Shown one piece after another: positions 49,298-61,196 of a stretch of 64,000 bases of DNA. Position numbers and translations under genes: made by a program. The notes beneath the pieces were generated by a model. It searched no databases. It had not been told where the DNA came from and worked only from the letters and a program-made list of their open reading frames with translations. This DNA comes from Scleromitrula shiraiana (lineage: Eukaryota; Ascomycota; Leotiomycetes; Helotiales; Sclerotiniaceae). Position 1 is the first letter of the stretch. The number at the start of each line of letters is the position of its first letter. The stretch lies in the NCBI GenBank assembly GCA_028455995.1, contig JABELC010000001.1, positions 1,042,501 to 1,106,500 on the forward strand. The letters are read 5' to 3'.

Positions 49298-51615
49298 ATG
49301 GCACCAAGAGTTATTGTTGTTGGTGGTGGCCGTATGTCGATTGCCGCATCCTTTGTCCTCAAATATACAACTAACAATCGCTCGCAGTTTCGGGTTTAAG
49401 TGCAGCGCATACAATCTATCTGGCTGGTGGCAATGTAATAGTCCTAGATAAGCAAGGTAAGCAATATCCAAGACTGGTTCGGTCGTTGGGGTTGTGTTTG
49501 GTCATTCTCCAATTCTGAATGCCTGAATCACCTTTCCGAACACCCTCCACCATCCCCCTTTGACCCATTAGTTAAAAACATTTTCTAACGATGGTTTATA
49601 GGATATTGTGAGTACATTCGAACACTTGAACAGTTAATCCTATGTTTCCCGATCTCGGTTGTCGTTTCCGTGGTTCATTCTCGCATCAGCATAGTGGCCT
49701 CAATTCAGATCAAACATCATCCATTCCATTCAAGCATTCTTTATCAAGCAATAACTAACTCTTGATTACAGTGGGTGGAAATTCAACGAAGGCCACCTCT
49801 GGAATAAATGGCGCACTCACCCGGACACAAGTTGACCAAAAAATTCAGGACAGTGTAAAGCAGTTTTACGATGATACAATTAAGTCAGCAAGAGATAAAG
49901 CAAGACCTGATCTTATCAAGGTATTGACATACAAATCTGCTGCTGCTGTTGAATGGCTTCAAGATGTATTTGGGCTAGATTTGACACTTGTATCACGATT
50001 AGGGCAAGTTTACTGTTTGAGACACCTCACAATTCAAAGTGCATTTGCTGATTATATTAGTGGACACTCACATCCTAGAACACATCGTGGACATGATGCG
50101 AAGTTTCCCGGTATGGCTATTACCTATGCCTTGATGCAAAGACTCGAGGAACTCACCGAAAACGAACCTGAACGAGTACAACTCATCAAAAAGGCTCGTG
50201 TCACAAGTCTGAATAAAGATGGCAACAAAATTACTGGCCTCAATTATGAGTTCAATGGCGAAACAGTGTCCATAGATGGTCCAGTCATCTTGGCTACTGG
50301 TGGATACGCGGCAGATTTCTCAGAAACATCTCTACTTAAGAAGTGGAGACCGGATACATTCGACTTAGCGTCTACCAATGGTGTACATGCTACTGGTGAC
50401 GGACAGAAGATGGTAATGGCAATTGGTGGCAATGGAATTGACATGGATAAAGTTCAGGTACATCCGACAGGTCTTGTTGACCCTAAGGATCCCGGATCTA
50501 AATGGAAATTCTTGGCTGCGGAGGCTCTCCGTGGTGAGGGCGGCCTTCTCTTGAACGGGGCTGGTGACCGATTCTGTGACGAACTCGGTCACAGAGATTA
50601 CGTATCTGGTGAGATGTGGAAGGAGAAGGATAAGGGATTGTTCCCAGTTCGTCTTATCCTTAACTCCAAAGCATCGAATGTGCTCGATTTCCATACCCGC
50701 CATTATTCCGGTCGTGGTCTTATGAAGAAGATGACCGGTAAGGAGCTTGCAAAGGAGATTGGATGCACACCAGACCATCTTCAGAGCACTTTCAAAACAT
50801 ACAATGAAATCGCCGATGGGAAGAAGAAGGATCCTTTTGGCAAGAAATTCTTCCATAATGGGCCAGTCGACATTAACGATGATTTCCACGTGGCTGTCAT
50901 GGAGCCAGTTCTCCATTTCACCATGGGTGGTATTGAAATCAACGATAAAGCTCAAATTCTCAACCAAGAAGGCAAGCCATTTGAGGGATTGTTTGCCTGT
51001 GGTGAGCTTGCTGGAGGCGTTCACGGTGCTAATCGCCTTGGTGGTTCCTCTCTACTTGGATGCGTGGTATATGGGCGTGTTGCTGGTGATTCTGCTAGTA
51101 ACTATCTCTTCCAAAATGCACTCAAAGGCAACCTTGGTGCAGCCTCACGTCTTGGTCAAATATCTCTTCATATTGACCCTTCCCAGCCAGGCAAAATTTC
51201 TGTCGAATGGGATAGCCAGGGCCAAAGCGGTACAGGCGATAAGCAGGCAGCTCAATCTCAAACTTCTGCAGGTCCTGTGATGAAAGGCGATGCCGCTGAC
51301 TCCTCTGACCCCGGAAAGGTCAGCAAGCCAACAAAACTATCCGATTTCAAGGTACCAGAAAAAGAATATTCGATGGAGGAGGTTGCTAAACATAACACCA
51401 AAGAGGATTTGTGGGTGGTAGTTAAGGGTGTCGTCATGGACGTGTCAAATTGGTTAGATGAGCATCCAGGTGGACCACAAGCCTTGATGAACTTCATGGG
51501 CAAAGATGCAACTGAGGAGTTCGAGATGTTGCATGACGATGAGGTCATTCCAAAGTATGCTGCCAGTCAGGTTATTGGACGTGTCAAGGGACAATCTCCT
51601 TCTTTGGAATTTTAA
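49298..51615 (+). CDS. NADH-type soluble fumarate reductase with C-terminal cytochrome b5 domain
   Basis: Five exons: 49298-49331, 49388-49456, 49602-49607, 49772-50003 and 50061-51615; 631 residues. The N-terminal FAD site is VIVVGGGLSGLSAAH. After splicing the text reads DKQGYLGGNSTKATSGINGA, then SRLGGHSHPRTHRG, both conserved in Osm1/Frd1-type fumarate reductases. Catalytic-domain signatures HPTG, RGEGG and the FAD-binding ELAGGVHGANRLGGSSLL are present. The last about 80 residues are a cytochrome b5 domain with heme ligands in DEHPGG and MLHDD. The enzyme reduces fumarate to succinate and reoxidises FADH2 or NADH under low oxygen; the b5 domain may donate electrons. Two features are unusual: a 6-nt exon, and a GC-AG intron (50,004-50,060). 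No mitochondrial presequence is visible. Confidence 0.93.
49602..49607 (+). other. 6-nt microexon of the fumarate reductase gene
   Basis: The six bases GATATT lie between acceptor TTTATAG (ending 49,601) and donor GTGAGT (49,608). Including them gives K-Q-G-Y-L-G-G-N-S in frame; skipping them also keeps the frame but deletes two residues next to the conserved GGNS. Confidence 0.75.
50004..50060 (+). other. GC-AG intron of the fumarate reductase gene
   Basis: Donor AGG|GCAAGT, branch-like CTGAT, acceptor ATTAG. It is 57 nt, a multiple of three and open in frame. Removal restores RLGGHSHPRTHRG; retention inserts 19 residues within this conserved motif. Confidence 0.85.
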
Positions 51616-52940
51616 GTAGGACAAAATGGAGCGACAGCGAGGTTATAGCAAAGAGTGATGCGGCATAAACACTTGTATTGATAGCAGGTAGCAAGACCAG
51701 ATTCATGTGATTTTGGGAGGGGCGTTCAGGAATAATTACTTTGACTATACTACTTGATCTATCTTCATGCTCGTGACAATTTTGATTTGAATGCATCCGC
51801 ATGATTCCCAGGTAAAACACAATTAGCAGCCGAAAATACTGAAACCTCTTAGTTGCACTATGCACTATGTACCATATCCTCCTCATTTCTCCTATGCTAT
51901 GCACATTGATGTCGGGGTATCACCAAATTGTAAGCTCGGTAATGCAAGAATGTCATGGGCCGAGGGATGTACATGTAGCTCTTTAGCCGGCGAGTATTTT
52001 GACAGTGGATAATTTTTGTTCCATGTTCCATGTATGTGCTAGCTATGTTAGATAAAGAATAAGAGTCGTTCTTATCCTAATGGACTAATATCATTTATGA
52101 ATTGGTACTGTTGCCATCTCAATCAAATGTAGCTGTTGAGTTAACGGTAGATTATAATATCGTAAAAGTCGTCCGGAGTCCCAGCTCAATTTGAATAACG
52201 AATCGCACCCATTCCAAACTTGTAGATATACTCACCACAGTATTCATACTCTTCTTTTTCCATCATAATCTGCTCTTTTGTTCATCCCTTACCTATTAAG
52301 ATTAAAATGCCAGCCTGTATTGTATTACAACACCCTCGAATCTATAATTCACACCGAAAATTAAGATAGAAATGACTACTCAGGGCCCAAGGAAGCGATG
52401 CCAATGTTCCTTCATTAGAAGTGTATTTGAAGATGCAGCCAAATGAAAATGTTCAAGGATAACCTTGGAACTCACTGTGTCAGCCCGTTAAGCTTATTGT
52501 AGGCTGTAGCTGATTTTTTGCTTACTTCAGACTCAACTATTGATAAATGAGAGAGCTATTGGTGATGCATGAGTCGAAGAGAAAGAAACAAATATGATTT
52601 CCCTAGTGCTTGTGAATTGTAGAAGCCATTTTATGATGCTTGAGAGGAGTACGTACAGTAAAATATAATGTGCCGTAGAAGAAGGTCAAGTCAGCCTCAA
52701 TAAAAATAATAACAATAATAATAATAATCATTATTATTATTGACTGCTGTGACCAGACATTCCGGGTTAACCGAACTAGTTCTATGGATATCCAAGGCAT
52801 GGAAAAAGTAGCAAAAAAGGAAATGGATGTGATGGAGTATCAAAATTGGGTTATTAATACTATAAAATATTTTGTAGTGATATCGAGTTGAAAGTTAAAT
52901 CAGGAATAGACACTCTCACTCGCATTAATTGACAATGACA

Positions 52941-53100
52941 ATATAATATAATATAACATAATATAATATAATATAACATAATATAACATAACATAACATA
53001 ACATAACATAACATAACATAACATAACATAACATAACATAACATAACATAACATAACATAACATAACATAACATAACATAACATAATATAATATAATATA
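52941..53100. repeat. (ATAAC)n pentanucleotide array, about 160 bp
   Basis: Tandem ATAAC/ATAAT units over about 160 bases, pure in the middle and ending in ATAAT variants on both sides. Confidence 0.95.
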
Positions 53101-53678
53101 ACTAGCTTAAGTCACTTACTAGAAAGTTTAGAGAGTGGAGTGAAGTGGTTATAGTCTTTCTTCACTAACTCTTCAGTTACAAAGCAAATTGCTTCGTTGT
53201 ATATAACCTTAAAGGTCAGCAATAATACAAGTAGCCTGAGGAGTACAATAATACGAATAGTTGGTCAGCGATGGATTAGAAGGAAGTGAGATACCAAATA
53301 AATATATCAATTTTATGGACTCTGTACCCTAATAAATACTATGTAGACTTTGAAAGGATTCTGATGATATTAATGATCGATATTTTAATAAACTGCCTTT
53401 GAAGTAGTACTAGTTCTCAGATGATATATACTGCTTCGTATCTATCCTCTTCTTCTAAATCATAAGTAACAGGATGTAGAAAGTAGAACTACTATCCAAC
53501 TTTTCTTTTGGTCTCTTTTCTCTCCAGGGCTTGGTCTCTTTTCTCTTCTTGGTCTCTTTTCTCTTGGTCCCTTTTCTCTTCAGGGCTTGGTCTCTCATCT
53601 CATCTCATCTCATCTCATCTCATCTCATCTCCTGCCCATCCCCTTCCCCATCACCTTCCCCATCCCCATCCCTTTCCC

Positions 53679-53795
53679 CTTCTTCTTCTTCTTCTTCTTC
53701 TTCTTCTTCTTCTTCTTCTTCTTCTTCTTCTTCTTCTTCTTCTTCTTCTTCTTCTTCTTCTTCTTCTTCTTCTTCTTCTTCTTCTTCTTCTTCTT
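53679..53795 (+). repeat. (TTC)n microsatellite, about 39 units
   Basis: A pure TTC run, preceded by ATCTC repeats (53,593-53,631) and CCCCATC-like units. It lies about 700 bases upstream of the transporter start. Confidence 0.95.
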
Positions 53796-54495
53796 GACTT
53801 CAACTCATCTAATGAATACGGCAGCTTTCTTAACGAACAAATCCAGAAAAAAGTAAATCAATAATCAGATGTTCTTTTCATTTCCACGCCACATTGATGC
53901 ATCTTATTACTTTACTCAATTTGTAACAATTCTCTTTTATTTTTCTAATAATTTTAAAAGCCTGCACTGCACAATCGCATTGTCTGCATTGTGACAGGTG
54001 AGTAACCGATTTCTTCTAGGGTGGCACCCACTAAAGTCCTGCACCACCACACCTCATTCAGCTTTCCGTCTTCAAGGCTTAAAGCGCTACTCGCTCAGAA
54101 AGGCTGGGGTTACACTCATCCCCCAGTCTATCAATTCACTTACTCAATTCCTTCCAAAGATCCTTTCGAAAGGCATTTCCCCACACTTTAATCTTCTAGA
54201 TCTAACGACATCTTCTTCTTCCTATTATTCGAAATCCAATACTTTCCTCTTATTGATCCCCTCCTTTTCTATCATCCCGCACTACTATCTCTACCCTAAA
54301 ACACGTACTGGACTACATCGAGTAAGGGCATGCGGCTCAGGGTCTGCACTTGCTTGAGAGTCTTCATCCTCCAATAGGCATGCCGATTTACAGACATCAA
54401 AATCCGGTGATCATCAACGACTTCCTTCGAGGATATACTCATATACTTCAAAATTCATTGACCTACGCCAACCTGACGACCACCTCTAATCCACC

Positions 54496-56559
54496 ATGGC
54501 CATAGCCATGGCATGGCACAAACCCGACAATGTCGCTGGTTCATCAGCGCCTGCGATTATGATAGGACTGTTCGTCGCAACAGGAGGACTTCTATTCGGC
54601 TATGATACTGGGTGGGTTTGACGAAAAATATAAGATTGATGAATGCTGACAGAATTTTAAGATCAATATCGGGAATTATGGCAATGCGTGCCTTTCGCGA
54701 ACAATTCTCAACTGGTTATATTGATCCGACTGACGATCAATTATCTGTATCGCCTGGAGAATCCTCACAAATAGTATCAATGCTCAGCGCTGGAACATTC
54801 TTTGGAGCATTGTTTGCAGCGCCCTTGGGCGATAATTTGGGGAGGCGAATATCTCTTATAATTGCTGTGGGAATATTTTGTTTCGGAGCTGCGCTACAGA
54901 CTGCTGCGATGAAAATTCCAATGCTTATAGCTGGAAGGTCTGTCAAACCTCTTGTCATACTGGGGGATAGGAAGGCTGACACCTATTTAGGTTTTTTGCA
55001 GGTCTAGGGGTTGGAATTATATCGGTTCTCGTTCCTCTATACCAATCAGAAATGTCGCCAAAATGGATCCGTGGAACTTTAGTATGCGCATACCAACTCG
55101 CCATCACGTTTGGAATTCTCCTTGCCGGCGCTATCAACATAGGTACACAAGGCATAGATAGCGCAAGGGCTTTTCGCATACCCCTCGGAATACAATTCAT
55201 TTGGGCAGGCGTTTTACTTATCGGACTTGCTCTCCTACCTGAAACGCCCCGGTATCTCATCAAGCGCAATCATCGACAAGCTGCGGCTTTATCCTTAAGT
55301 CGTCTCCGTCGTCTGGACATAACACATCCTGCTTTAGTCGAAGAATTGGCCGAAATTGAAGCCAATCATCAGTACGAGTTGAGCCTAGGACCATCAACAT
55401 ATAAAGATATTTTCCTAGGTTCGCCACATCTTGGGCGTCGACTTCTAACAGGTTGTGCTCTTCAAATGCTTCAGCAATTGACAGGATGTGTATGTAATTC
55501 TTTTTTCCCAAAAGCTTTCATGGCTAACCATGTATGGAACAGAATTTTATCTTTTACTAGTAAGTTTAAATGTTGATACGAGAGGTTACTTCGATGTCCT
55601 ATCCCTTGATACTAATCAATTGTTACATAGTGGTACTACATTCTTCAAGAATGTTGGAATTTCGTCACCATTTGTTATCCAACTTATCACCAATGTTGTG
55701 AATGTTGTCTCAAGTCTTCCCGGAATGGTGCTAGTTGAATCATTAGGTCGACGACGTCTTCTTATGGGCGGTGCAGCGGGAATGGCGTTATCTCATTTCT
55801 TGATTGCTGCCGTTGGAGTGGCATTGCCACAAACAGATGAAAGAGCCGCAAACATAGTGCTCATAGTAAGTGATTGTTTTTCTCTTCTTTAATACCCCAA
55901 ATCCCTTGGCCAGTTTTACTCGAAGATAGTACGAGAAGTTTAATATCGAAAATGTGTTTATTGCTGCCAACAAAGGAATAATCTAACATTTTTACCAGGT
56001 TTTTGTCTGTTCTTTCATTTTCTTCTTTGCATCGTCGTGGGGCCCGGTAGCATGGGTTGTCACTTCAGAGATTTTTCCGCTAAAGGTTCGAGCAAAATCA
56101 ATGTCAATTTCTACGGCTTCGAATTGGCTCCTTAATTTTGCCATCGCCTATGGAGTACCGTATTTGATCAATGATGGCCCGGGTTATGCGAACCTTCAAG
56201 CTAAAATCTTTTTCCTGTGGGCTGGTTTCTGTGTCATCGCATTCGTTTTTGTGTGGGGAATGGTCTACGAAACAAGTAAGATCAGTCTCGAGCAAATCGA
56301 CGAATTATACGAACGAGTTGAATATGCCTGGAAGAGCACCCATTTCGAACCCAGTTGGAGCTTCCAAGAAATGCGGGACGAAGGTGCATCTGCGAGTGGT
56401 ATTCAACTCCAAGTCCAACTCGCTGCCCTGGAAGAACCCCGAAGTCGAACGGGTACTAGTGCTAGTACGAGCACGACGAGTGCAGCGGGAAGTGAGGGAA
56501 CTATATCAGAGGAAGATAAAATTATTGCTGGAATGGGCGATGTGGATTTGACTTATTAA
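54496..56559 (+). CDS. Hexose transporter, major facilitator superfamily (sugar porter)
   Basis: Six exons: 54496-54611, 54662-54937, 54991-55489, 55543-55559, 55631-55865 and 55999-56559; 567 residues. Sugar-porter signatures are complete: GGLLFGYDTGSISG in helix 1, GDNLGRR after helix 2, the GRFFAGLGVG and YQSEMSPKWIRG region, PETPRYLIKR after helix 6, QQLTGCNFIFYYGTTFF in helix 7, ESLGRRRLL, and WGPVAWVVTSEIFPLKVRAK near helix 10. Twelve membrane helices are expected in the plasma membrane. The fourth exon has only 17 nt but supplies NFIFYY, needed for sugar binding. Substrate is probably a hexose (glucose or fructose), by proton symport. The C-terminal tail is Ser/Thr-rich. It converges with the metallo-beta-lactamase gene, 425 bases apart. 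Confidence 0.94.
55543..55559 (+). other. 17-nt microexon of the hexose transporter gene
   Basis: Bounded by acceptor GGAACAG and donor GTAAGT. It codes for N-F-I-F-Y-Y (last codon completed by the next exon), the heart of the helix-7 motif. The frame works only when it is included. Confidence 0.85.
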
Positions 56560-56984
56560 TGACTTTTTGGTGGGGGGTTTGGATATTGTACTTCAGCGCG
56601 GAGTTTTTTTGTTATGGGAGTTAGCTGGATGGTGGGATATGAAACTTGGGTTGGGATCGTGATTGGGGATATTATGGGGTTATCAATTGTTGGCGAACTA
56701 GGTCCCGAGGAAACCTTTGTGACTGACTTCATATGTCATGGGGAAATCTATACCACGGTCGTCATATATTGACCGGTCATTTAGCTGGAGCTACGTCAGG
56801 CGCGGAATGAATGTTTTCATCGTTATATATTTTATTAGATGAAGTGGATTATTGTAAGCCTTTGAAATTATTTAAATCAATGTTGCCCCCTAAAAATTTG
56901 CTGAATTCACATGAACTCAAGAAGGCTTGTAAAGAATAGCAGCAGTAGCAGCAGCAGCATCAAAATCCACTTCTTGAAATCGTT
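56560..56984. other. Convergent intergenic region
   Basis: A 425-base gap between the stop codons of the transporter and the hydrolase. Nothing is seen apart from a short AGC repeat at 56,938-56,960. Confidence 0.6.
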
Positions 56985-58258
56985 CTAACTCGCTGGACGA
57001 AGATGCTGTCTTGCCTCCTCAGCAAGGTGACGAGGCGCCACAACTCCATACCGAGAACCATCACTCTCCAACCAATAGTCACATACAACTCCCCTCTCCA
57101 CACCAGTCCCTCTCACATCCACCTTCCCCTGAATAATCCTCTCAAACAACCCTTTCAGTTCAAGAATCATCTCTTCGGCATCAGTACCATACGTCATATG
57201 ACCACACGCAAGTTGTACTCTTGGAGCTGGTACTGATGCTGCAGCGTTACTCAACTGATGTTGTCTTTTCAATTCTTCGTTTCGATGTCTAGCGTATGAT
57301 ATGAGGAGTTTGAGTGATGTTATGTATTGGATCCAGTTGCCTCCTTGTTTGGGGAAGATGATGGCAGCCTGGGTAGTGGGGAGATCGGGGGTTTGTTCAG
57401 CTGGGGAGGGAGGCGAGGGGGTGTGGTGGTGTCCTGTTGAGGAGGGGAGGACGGGGATGCATGGGGTGCGGTGGAGGGTGTAGAGGGTGTCGCCGCAGTA
57501 GAGGGTGTGTTCTTCGATATCGTACCATGCTAGGGAGCTGGGAAGTTCGTTAGTATAGTCGGATGAGCGGTTTACATTCAGGGGGGGAAGCAAAATCAAA
57601 ATTCTCGGGGCAGATATTATGACGAGCATGCTATTATGTTTTTGCCCAAAATACAGTAAGCATTGTAATTTTAAGAGGGTGATCGCCTAAAGTAAGAAAC
57701 GTTCACATAATGTAGCAAAGGAAAGACTCACTCAGGCGTATGCCCCGGGATATGAATAAATTGTATTCGGAAGTGAGTATTTGACATGGAGAAATATTCC
57801 AATTGACCAGCCCAGCGCGAGACTTTATACTCAGGAGTTGGTCTGCCAACATACTTGCACAGAGAATGCTCAGGAAGACCTTGAAGAATGAAAGATTCAC
57901 CAAGCTTCGAAGCTACAATCGTAGGATTTGATGATATAAACTCAGGAAGACCGAGAATATGATCATAATGGCAATGAGTACAAATTATAATATAAGGCTT
58001 CTGACCTCCAGGATTTAGACTCTCATTGTTATTGGAGAGAATGGGGTATTCTTCGATATATTGACGAAGAGATGTAATTTCCAAGTTTTGGACTCGAGGT
58101 GAGTTACAACCCGTATCCGTTATGATCACATACTTGGCATGTAATTTGACATAGATGTATGGTTGCTCACCAAACACATCATCTTCTACGATGACAAAGG
58201 TAGACGAGTTTACTCGCCTACTAGTAAAACTTGTTGTAGGAACTTGAAGATCAGACAT
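56985..58258 (-). CDS. Metallo-beta-lactamase-fold hydrolase
   Basis: Two exons on the minus strand, 58258-57732 and 57537-56985, 359 residues; the join gives PGHTPDSLAWYDIEEHTLYCGD. The zinc-binding motif HCHYDH (residues 95-100, the HxHxDH pattern) is intact, followed by H in PGHTPDS, D in CGDTLY and a late H in LACGHMTYG, so all metal ligands are present. The fold serves many hydrolases (glyoxalase II, lactonases, thioesterases), and substrate cannot be told from sequence. A Pro/Ser-rich insert follows CGDTLYTLHRTP and is unusual in the core. There is no signal peptide, so it should be cytosolic. The 194-nt intron is longer than usual for this region. Confidence 0.85.
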
Positions 58259-61196
58259 CGTTTAGGATTTCCAACCTCACAGCCTGCCTGTTTGTTCGTT
58301 CGTTCCCCACTGTGAACGTGGTGTTGTGAGGCTCAGAAGAAGTTTACGAGGTCATGAATCCAAAGACTAGGAGATGGTGCCTGCCGCCGGATCAACTGGC
58401 GGTTGGGTCTTGCAAGGTGCTACCGGTAGCTATCGCGGCATCGTGGCATCGTGGCGTTGAAGGTCATTTGGTGTTAACATAGCCTCTGTATACACGCCGA
58501 CCTAGTGAGGGAACCTTTTTAATAAATAAACTTATGCCTATATAAATAGGAGCATACGATACTTGCCTAGCTAGTATATGGACAAAGAGGAAGGTGTAAA
58601 CTGATGGTTGTCAATGTCAATATCAAAATCAGAGTTTAGATAAATGAATATCATCAAGTTTCCAAGGTTGTTGCAATGAGTTTTCAAGGTTGTCTTATCA
58701 AATTAGTGAAAATAGTCTGTGCTTTCAGCGCCTCTTAAGGCTGAACATCCAGCATTTTAGCGATCTAGAGCGTGGTTAGACGCTGATCACTCATCTGACT
58801 CAACTCTAGAGGTTTCTCCGTGGGTTCTCACGTCAACGACATAGTACGCAGCCGAGCAGCTTCAACAGTAACAGCAACATACATTATAGCAAAACTATAC
58901 TATGATAGTTCTTACTCCGGCTTACAAGAACAGATTTCAATGGAAGCGAGTAATGAACTGCATAGATAGATAGATATCCCATATATATGACCCTAGAAAT
59001 CTAGAACATTCACGTCAAATTGTTTCGATGTTTCCTCTAGATTTTGAAACAATGGCGACACCAAACTCGAAACTTCTTATGAGAAACTTTGCAACATCTA
59101 GTCTGATGAACAGATGATTTATGGATATGGCCGGGGGAAGTTAACCAGTTAATGAAACATCGTCTCAAGAACTTCAAATCTAAAGGTTCATTTGATTAAT
59201 TTGATTAATTTATTTCAAATGGATATCAATATCAATATCAATATCAATTTGAAGAGTACTTTGACTATCATGGTACTGTATTGGTGATCTAAAGGAAATC
59301 GCTCATTATGCCCAAGTGGAAAACTTTGTACTTCCCATTATATCCATGGACCTATTTGACCTTCTGTAGATATAAATTACAAATCTAGGGATGATAATGA
59401 TAATGATGATGCTGCTGATGATTAGGAGGAGGTCGTATGATAATAAGAATTACCGATACCGTCAGCAGGCCAGCGTTTAGATTCACTACCGTAAACTCGA
59501 CACGTAACAGTAAATAACACCTATCAGTTAGTAAATAACACCTATCAGTTAGTAGATAAATACTCAATTTAAGCAAACAAAGGATTTCACGTTCTTATCC
59601 AGTTTGAATGGCCTCAATTTATCTCCAATTTATCCCATATTTACCTAAGAGATAGAGGTCATTATGAATTGACCTTTATTGTGCCACCAGTCCTTCTAAG
59701 ATATTTCCAAGATATTTCAGTTGGTTGGCGGTCAGAGTTAAGTACACACCAACTTTTGAAGAATTAAAATTCCCATTTTAATCATTTAATCATTAATCAT
59801 TAATTATCATTAATTAATTATCATTAATTATAATAAATGATTGGTTTCTTAGAATTCTTAAAACACATTGGACCAAAATCTTTGACCATATTATTTTCTG
59901 TACCTGGCCGACGAAAAAAAAAAAAAAAGCCCCCTGCATTGACCTGAGGATCTGACGATCTGACGATTTGATCTAACCCCGCCAAAGAAATATAGTTCTA
60001 CCTACTTGTATGGGTATATCAAAAACTTCGAACGTTTAAGATCCCAACATCGTTCTCATACATTTACTATATGAATGGTTCTTTGGATGATAGGACCTAG
60101 ATTCTTCCCTCTTTTGACCACTTTCTTTCATCCTGATACAAGTATCATTGACTAGGACTAGTCTTTCTCTAATTTCTCTCTAGCTTTCTAGGATATGATA
60201 GAACTCTCGCTCGACCAATTATTCAGATCTCATTCATTTACATCTGCATTAAACTTGTTTACTTATTAAGAAGAAACATCTATTCCCCTGTCGTTGTCCG
60301 TTCATTCTTATTTTCACTCCTTATACCCATACGAAACAGGATACAAACATACGGATATCAGATATCAAATACTAGATACCATACCATACCATACTATACT
60401 ATACTATACCATACTATACCATACTATACTACCTGGTCTAGATACACATACTTGACCTAGATACATACATACACTACGCCATTTCACACTATTTACTCAT
60501 TCTACTTACTCTATTGACCACTCAATCTACTGTGGAATAACATAACTTCTAACGGGAAGTTTACCTATAGCTAAAACATCCTTGGAAGTTTTCTCTTTGT
60601 CTTGGGAAGTACAAAGCCAATAAAGCTTGTTCCAAGTACACATCTTCTTATATCCTCTTCTCTGTTCTCAATCTATTCTCTCTTACCTTGAAAATTCATT
60701 TTGAATTTTTCTTTCAGTTGTGTTATTTTTTCTCTTGTTTTCTTTGTTCTATTGTTCTATTGTTCTATTGTTCTCTCTAGCGCAACTTTTCTCTCTTTAT
60801 TCACTTCGGAGTTCTTTGTCATAAGTCATCTATTGTTCTGGTCAACAATAAGAAATTCGATTCATACAATAAACATTTTTTACACATTTATTATTACTCA
60901 ACATTGTTACTGTTCAGTATTGCTAACAATGTTCTTCGGGAATCATCTATAAAGTTCTCTGATTGTTTTACTCCAAGACAATTTTATAATTTATCAAACA
61001 CATCTACTTTCGATTCATCAACCCTTTGTTAAACTTAAGGCAGTCCTAACTGAATCAAATCAAAAGCTTTCAAATAGAGATACTCGACCGTTCTCAAACC
61101 GACCTCGAAATCACAAACAAACTATACCCTTGCAGGCAAGGAAACATCGTGTTACCCATAAAGTCTCACACACTTCGACGTCACCTCACCTTCACC
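58259..61196. other. Divergent intergenic region, 2.9 kb
   Basis: Lies between the hydrolase and DUF7492 genes. It includes GC-rich sequence just upstream of the hydrolase (58,376-58,480, with GCTACCGGTAGC), TTAATTAT-type repeats near 59,780-59,830, ATACC/ATACT repeats at 60,372-60,432 and a long CT-rich leader before the ATG at 61,197. No gene is recognised. Confidence 0.55.

Larger units (their letters stand above)
51616..54495. other. Intergenic with two large microsatellites
   Basis: No gene is recognised between fumarate reductase and the hexose transporter. It holds an ATAAC array at 52,941-53,100 and a TTC array at 53,679-53,795. Long frames here come from the repeats. A GTGAGT at 53,997 after GTGACAG could be the donor of an intron in the transporter leader, which is unproven. 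Confidence 0.6.

Noticed and set aside
53508..53864. Poly-Leu, poly-Ser and poly-Phe frames
   Set aside because: Three frames of one (TTC)n microsatellite.
53998..54357. 119-codon frame before the hexose transporter
   Set aside because: Starts with a non-ATG codon and looks like transporter leader sequence; no homology.
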